This document shows positions 60,607 through 64,000 of a stretch of DNA of 64,000 bases, in pieces (positions within the stretch are counted from its first letter, which is position 1; each line of letters opens with the position of its first letter). Where the stretch lies: contig NZ_RHHP01000042.1 in NCBI RefSeq assembly GCF_003710815.1, forward strand, positions 81,609 to 145,608, written 5' to 3'. The notes beneath the pieces are model-generated. The model saw only the letters and a list, made by a program, of their open reading frames with translations, did no database searches and had not been told where the DNA came from. This stretch comes from Brevibacillus centrosporus (GTDB lineage Bacteria > Bacillota > Bacilli > Brevibacillales > Brevibacillaceae). The position numbers and the translations under genes are program-made.

Positions 60607-61737
60607 TCAGTTCGTCGAAATCATCACCAGGCACATATCGTCTTTTGGTTCTTCTGCTGTTTTCAGCTTTAATCGCTGCAGCAAAGCGCTTGGATCGTGT
60701 TCATCCTGCTCTCGCAAGATGTTTATCAGCACAGCAGCATCGTCCGTCTGTTCCTCCAGGCTTTCCACCAAACCGTCCGTAAAGAGAAGGATGCGTGTTT
60801 CCCCACGATAGGAAATCTCTCCCTGCCCAATATCGATCTGCGGAAAAAAACCCAGTGCACAGCACCCTTCTGTCAACTGCACCGTCTCTCCATCTACTAT
60901 CGCGATTCCCGCCGGATGGCCAGCATTCACATACTGGATTGTCCGTTTTTCGGTATCAACGACCAAGTAAATAGCCGTGAAGTAATATTGGATGAGTCGA
61001 TCTGACATCTGCAGCTGGTTCATGCGGCGATTCAGCTCTTCCATGACCGCTTTTGGCTCGCTCAAGCCCATGATCGTGTCCTTGAGGGCAGCATACATAT
61101 ACATGCACACCAGCGAGGACGAGATCCCATGCCCCATCATATCCAGTAAGATGACGCCATAGCGCCCTGCACCAAGAGCATGCCAGGCATAAAAGTCTCC
61201 CGCAAGCTCTGAGGAGGGTTTATAGACAGCTGATATCTCGATTGCTTGATCCCGTATCGGGCTTGAGAGCATGCTGCGCTGGACTTGTCTTGCAAGCTCC
61301 AGCTCATTTTGAATTCGCTTGTCTCTCTTCTTGCGCAAATCTTTTTCGTGCTTGAGCCGTAGAGTAGACCGGATACGCGCCAGAAGCTCCACTTTGTTAA
61401 TCGGCTTCATTACGTAGTCGAGGGCACCTGCATCCAGCGCTTCCGCCATTTTATAGGAATCGCCCATGGCCGTAACAAAAATGATGGGCAGATCGCGATA
61501 CCTCTCCTGACTCAAGACGGTTCTGCATGCTTCCACTCCGTCAATTTCCGGCATCATCAAGTCCATCAGCACCAAATCGACTGGAACCTCAGCCGCATTG
61601 GGAGAATCCATTTCCAGAAAATGATAGAGCTCTTTCGCCGATGAGAGCAGCACCAGATGATGATAGCCTGCTTTTCGCAAGATTTTTTCGATGATGACTA
61701 GGTTCGTTTCGTTATCGTCTACAATGACTATATCCAT
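60607..61737 (-). CDS. rsbY: PP2C-type phosphatase with receiver domain, RsbY
   Basis: A 376-residue protein. The N-terminal receiver (IVDDNETNLVIIEKIL, acceptor Asp in DLVLMDLMMPEIDG near 60, KPINKVELLARI) is joined by a coiled linker (about 130-160) to a PPM/SpoIIE phosphatase domain (about 175-370: GDFYAWHALGAGRYGVILLDMMGHGISSSL, NAGHPAGIAI, LLFTDGLVES). This is the RsbY form known from B. cereus, activated by phosphotransfer from RsbK and acting on RsbV-phosphate. ATG at 61737 behind AGGGGG. Confidence 0.94.
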   Translation of the reverse strand: MDIVIVDDNETNLVIIEKILRKAGYHHLVLLSSAKELYHFLEMDSPNAAEVPVDLVLMDLMMPEIDGVEACRTVLSQERYRDLPIIFVTAMGDSYKMAEALDAGALDYVMKPINKVELLARIRSTLRLKHEKDLRKKRDKRIQNELELARQVQRSMLSSPIRDQAIEISAVYKPSSELAGDFYAWHALGAGRYGVILLDMMGHGISSSLVCMYMYAALKDTIMGLSEPKAVMEELNRRMNQLQMSDRLIQYYFTAIYLVVDTEKRTIQYVNAGHPAGIAIVDGETVQLTEGCCALGFFPQIDIGQGEISYRGETRILLFTDGLVESLEEQTDDAAVLINILREQDEHDPSALLQRLKLKTAEEPKDDMCLVMISTN

Positions 61738-61825
61738 GGCAACCCCCTATCACGAGAAAATCAGGGGAAGCTCCCCTACTCTTTCCCTATCATAGCATGA
61801 TCCTGCTGAGAGCTTCTTCCTTTTA

Positions 61826-61851
61826 CTACCCATCTGCAAGAGATGTGAATC
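61826..61851 (-). promoter_or_regulatory. Weaker sigma-B-like promoter of rsbY-rsbV
   Basis: Minus strand: -35 GATTCA (61851-61846), 14-nt spacer, -10 GGGTAG (61831-61826), 89 nt before the rsbY start. Confidence 0.45.
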
Positions 61852-61953
61852 AGCTAATTTTCGAAATAGACTGTTCTGTGTTTCACTTTCGAAAAAAACG
61901 TTTATTGACTAGTAGGAACCAAACAAACTGCCACATAAAAGGAGAGATGGACG

Positions 61954-62265
61954 ATGAATCAAACAGCTGAAAACAATAAAAGTCTTTTGAAAGGAATGTT
62001 GATCGGAGGAGCGATCGGTGCAGCGGCTTCGTTGCTGATGGCGCCAAAATCCGGTTCGGCACTGCGAGAGGATTTGTCCAACGCTCTGGGCTCTCTCAGC
62101 GAAAAGAGCATGGGGCTCGCTTCTACTCTGAAGGAAAGAGCGCAAAACGCTGCAGATACAATCAGCATCCAGGCTTCCGAGCTGTCGGACAAAGCAATGG
62201 AAGGAAAACAAATTGTGGCGGATACCCTTCAGTCCGTCAAAGAAGATATGCAAGGAAGAAGCTAA
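61954..62265 (+). CDS. YtxH-domain general stress protein
   Basis: A 103-residue protein. One N-terminal glycine-rich membrane helix (about 12-32, LLKGMLIGGAIGAAASLLMAPKSG, the YtxH signature) is followed by an amphipathic coiled tail. In B. subtilis YtxH is encoded with DUF948 (YtxG) in a sigma-B/sigma-H operon; here the two are separated but both lie in the sigma-B locus. ATG at 61954 behind AAAGGAGAG. No sigma-B box is seen right upstream. Confidence 0.82.
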   Translation: MNQTAENNKSLLKGMLIGGAIGAAASLLMAPKSGSALREDLSNALGSLSEKSMGLASTLKERAQNAADTISIQASELSDKAMEGKQIVADTLQSVKEDMQGRS

Positions 62266-62313
62266 CGGAACTTGTTCTCGTGTATCCAAACTTTTCGGTA
62301 AGGAAGTGAAAAT

Positions 62314-62727
62314 ATGGAATATCCTGCTGTCCACCAAAAATTTATCGAGATGGGATTCGAGCGGATCGAACATACGGTTACCTCGACCTATCGCCTACCT
62401 ATCCTCTGTGAAAAGACAGGGCAAGTTTATCCGCTGTTTGTCACGGCTGTCACCTTTGAGCATGGCCAAACAATGATCAACTATGAAGAGGCATCCTTCG
62501 AAGAGAGCAGGAGCGTTCCTCTCTCTGTCCGAAAAGCCGCCTATGAGAAGCTGATCGAGCTGGAGCAGCGTTTTCTAGAGTCGCCGTCCGCCTCAGTCAA
62601 GCAAGCGAAGAACGGCTCCATGGCACGAAATATGGAAGAAATCAAAAAGCTTGGCGAGGAAATGAAGGATCTCAAAACAGGCAGTGAAATTATCGATGAA
62701 AACAAGATCCCCGATCCGATTCAATAG
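62314..62727 (+). CDS. Conserved hypothetical protein (137 aa)
   Basis: A 137-residue soluble protein. It has an N-terminal alpha/beta-like part (MEYPAVHQKFIEMGFERIEH, LCEKTGQVYPLFVTAVTFEH) and a charged helical C-terminal half (about 65-125). No family is recognised. It starts 48 nt after the YtxH gene, with AAGGAAGTG before the ATG, and ends before a strong terminator, so it is likely the second gene of that unit and possibly stress related. Confidence 0.68.
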   Translation: MEYPAVHQKFIEMGFERIEHTVTSTYRLPILCEKTGQVYPLFVTAVTFEHGQTMINYEEASFEESRSVPLSVRKAAYEKLIELEQRFLESPSASVKQAKNGSMARNMEEIKKLGEEMKDLKTGSEIIDENKIPDPIQ

Positions 62728-62760
62728 CCGTGAACGAAGCAGCTCTTAAACGTCTGAAAG

Positions 62761-62798
62761 CAGCCTTAGTCCGATCCTACTGGACAAGGGCTGTTTTT
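62761..62798 (+). terminator. Terminator after the YtxH unit
   Basis: CAGCCTTAGTCC/GGACAAGGGCTG arms followed by TTTTTCT, 34 nt past the stop. Confidence 0.82.
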
Positions 62799-62911
62799 CT
62801 GTTGAAAAGATTCGACCACTTCGGTAAAAAGGAAACTACGTTGTTCGGCATGGAAGTTAGCATGGCTGCTTCCTAAATACGGTAAAGTGGATAAGCTTAG
62901 GGGCAAGGCAA

Positions 62912-63046
62912 TTGAATCTGCAACAGACGAATGTATCAGATGCAACATGGCAGGACGTTCGAGCAGAAAGACTGATCAAGGAGACAGCAAATACAATCCC
63001 CATGGGCAATTACGAAATTGAACGGACTGTCACTTTACCGGTTTGA
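62912..63046 (+). CDS. Putative 44-residue protein
   Basis: TTG start at 62912 behind GGGGCAAGG. The product begins MNLQQTNVSDATWQDVRAER and ends IERTVTLPV. It is hydrophilic, of natural composition, and is followed by a good terminator. No family is recognised, and a competing frame exists (GTG at 62889). Support is modest. Confidence 0.4.
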   Translation: MNLQQTNVSDATWQDVRAERLIKETANTIPMGNYEIERTVTLPV

Positions 63047-63100
63047 AAAGAAACGGGATCCTGTTATCGGATCTCATCAAAGACAAATAACGCGCACGTC

Positions 63101-63143
63101 AAAAGCCGGACATCCATTTGTAAAAGGATCCCCGGCTTTTTTT
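63101..63143 (+). terminator. Terminator (plus strand, possibly bidirectional)
   Basis: AAAGCCGG/CCGGCTTT arms followed by a T7 tract. It separates the putative small gene from the convergent Spo0E-like gene. Confidence 0.8.
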
Positions 63144-63161
63144 AACTCTTTTTTACAAGCA

Positions 63162-63359
63162 TCATGGCGCTCTGCGATTTCTCTCTGACTTCCCCTCGCC
63201 TATCTTTACGCTTTTCAAATAGCGGTAGATAAGGTTGTCCAGCTTCTGTGATTTTTTTAGAACAAAGGCTCCAGAAAAGCTTGGACTGCCCGTCGCATAT
63301 GCGGCTTGGTACAGTTCATTTCTCGCTTTCTCGATTTGCTTTATGATCAAGTCCCGCAT
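63162..63359 (-). CDS. Spo0E-like aspartyl-phosphate phosphatase
   Basis: A 65-residue protein. The ATG at 63359 follows AAAGGGG at 9 nt. The helical-hairpin layout and the Spo0E signature Ser-Gln-Lys-Leu-Asp are present: MRDLIIKQIEKARNELYQAA, then LKKSQKLDNLIYRYLK. These small proteins strip phosphate from Spo0A-type response regulators and delay sporulation. The loop between helices is longer than usual (PSFSGAFV). It is the second gene after the YflT-like gene, separated by a hairpin, so stress control of sporulation timing is possible. Confidence 0.75.
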   Translation of the reverse strand: MRDLIIKQIEKARNELYQAAYATGSPSFSGAFVLKKSQKLDNLIYRYLKSVKIGEGKSERNRRAP

Positions 63360-63396
63360 GGCTTCACATCCCCTTTCGATTTGCTGGCGTTCCCGG

Positions 63397-63435
63397 GGCA
63401 GGAGCTTTCCCCAAGCCACGGAGAGAGCTCCTGCC
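63397..63435 (-). promoter_or_regulatory. Stem-loop between the YflT-like and Spo0E-like genes
   Basis: Perfect 10-bp arms GGCAGGAGCT/AGCTCCTGCC plus further inner pairing, 38 nt before the Spo0E start and just past the YflT stop. There is no U tract, so a processing or leaky-termination element is more likely than a full terminator. Confidence 0.45.
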
Positions 63436-63446
63436 TTCTTCTCGAT

Positions 63447-63839
63447 CTAAAACATCGGCGGATAGTAGTAGATAGACGAATCGTAGTCATTTCCCTCGTA
63501 GTAGGTACCGCCCCATGCAATCACGACGATCTTGTCATTTTCCATTTCGCTCTCCAGACGCTCTGCTTCCGCCTGAATGAAGCCCATGGATCTGAGTTTT
63601 GCACGCAGCGCTTCATCGCGGGAGCGGAAGACGTTCGCAATCGCAGTACCGAAGCCTTCCTCCAGCACGCCTATTTGTTCTGCGTTGGTTCTTTCTGCTA
63701 CTCGCTCGGTACGGTCCTTGTCATAGGCAAGTACAAAGATATAGTCATCCCGGTACCCCTCTAATTTGAATTTTCTGACTTGCTCTCCAGCTTCGGTGAC
63801 GTTTCGCACTGTTTTCACTTTCGTATCCATGGCATACAT
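63447..63839 (-). CDS. General stress protein 17M / YflT-domain protein
   Basis: A 130-residue protein with the YflT-type alpha/beta domain (about 8-110: EAGEQVRKFKLEGYRDDYIFVLAYDKDRTERVAE and FRSRDEALRAKLRSMGFIQAEAERLESEM), ending in a Tyr-rich tail (GTYYEGNDYDSSIYYYPPMF). In B. subtilis YflT is a heat- and sigma-B-induced protein. ATG at 63839 behind AGGAGGG. A consensus-like sigma-B promoter lies 86 nt upstream, which supports the assignment. Confidence 0.82.
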   Translation of the reverse strand: MYAMDTKVKTVRNVTEAGEQVRKFKLEGYRDDYIFVLAYDKDRTERVAERTNAEQIGVLEEGFGTAIANVFRSRDEALRAKLRSMGFIQAEAERLESEMENDKIVVIAWGGTYYEGNDYDSSIYYYPPMF

Positions 63840-63924
63840 CAAAATCCCTCCTAAATGGAATGTTGTGCTGGATGGAGACGATGCTCTCAATCCTCAAAGT
63901 GCTGCTGCGCTTGCTTGATCTGTA

Positions 63925-63950
63925 TTACCCTTGAAAAACGTGGATGAAAC
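63925..63950 (-). promoter_or_regulatory. Sigma-B promoter of the YflT-like gene
   Basis: Minus strand: -35 GTTTCA (63950-63945), 14-nt spacer, -10 GGGTAA (63930-63925). Confidence 0.72.
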
Positions 63951-64000
63951 AAGGCGTTACACAAAAAAAGCCACCCCTTTCTGAAGTGACCCCAAAAAGT

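Noticed and set aside
61861..61953. GTTTCA and GTTTAT near 61880-61905 as a sigma-B promoter of the YtxH gene
   Set aside because: No GGGTA-like -10 box occurs at 12-16 nt from either; the resemblance is limited to the -35.
1..64000. CRISPR arrays, prophage, tRNA or rRNA genes, replication origin
   Set aside because: No regularly spaced repeats, phage structural genes, cloverleaf sequences, rRNA signatures or DnaA-box clusters were seen when reading both strands.

Overview
The window reads as chromosomal DNA of a spore-forming Firmicute of about 50% GC, most likely Brevibacillus or a close Paenibacillaceae relative. This is inferred from a tricistronic gerA-type germination operon, a remnant of a YheC/YheD spore-coat gene, a Spo0E-like phosphatase, a sigma-B locus of the Bacillus cereus RsbK/RsbY type, strong AGGAGG ribosome-binding sites, and GTG/TTG starts. 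There are no rRNA or tRNA genes, no prophage and no CRISPR array.

Layout. 1-1.9 kb: a transporter and an isochorismatase-like hydrolase (cut by the window edge). 2.1-3.1 kb: a decayed IS3-family element. 3.4-12.8 kb: a long minus-strand operon built around pyroglutamate (5-oxoproline): a giant cytosolic M14 peptidase, a DUF969/DUF979 membrane pair, an IclR regulator, pyroglutamyl peptidase, and the 5-oxoprolinase subunits PxpB, PxpC and PxpA. 12.9-14.8 kb: a YitT protein and a PfkB sugar kinase. 15.0-20.7 kb: a plus-strand operon of DUF4855, SWIM and SNF2-helicase proteins and a micro-ORF. 20.8-23.1 kb: an unusual EAL-PAS-PAS-histidine kinase fusion. 23.3-25.1 kb: an ABC exporter. 25.2-26.6 kb: two damaged genes. 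26.7-35.8 kb: a quinone oxidoreductase, MFS pumps, a MarR/threonine-aldolase pair, and an AbgB-like peptidase with an MFS transporter beside a divergent GAF/PucR regulator. 35.9-36.8 kb: a CAP-domain protein behind a cyclic-di-AMP (ydaO-type) riboswitch. 36.9-39.7 kb: a deleted nitroreductase, a DHA2 efflux pump, an RNase H-like protein and a tiny membrane peptide. 40.0-45.1 kb: a sugar-binding lipoprotein, a DeoR regulator, a fucose/arabinose-type isomerase and an AraC regulator. 45.1-47.8 kb: a two-component system with a TVP38 membrane protein. 47.9-51.7 kb: the gerA-type operon. 51.7-53.7 kb: a run of shortened genes. 53.7-63.9 kb: the sigma-B stress module and likely sigma-B targets.

The strongest themes are: (1) a complete RsbK-RsbM / RsbY-RsbV-RsbW-SigB partner-switching module, with near-identical sigma-B-type promoters (GTTTCA, 14-15 nt, GGGTAA) in front of DUF948, dps, a YflT-like gene and, more weakly, DUF1328 and rsbY; (2) a pyroglutamate salvage operon joined to an uncharacterised 1158-residue M14 peptidase; (3) an EAL/histidine-kinase fusion that could link c-di-GMP to a phosphorelay; (4) the c-di-AMP riboswitch; and (5) an unusually high number of genes that have lost internal or terminal segments (P1 peptidase, nitroreductase, YheC, CaiB, a WYL regulator, an ANTAR-type regulator and the IS). 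All functions are assigned by reading motifs; no database search was run.
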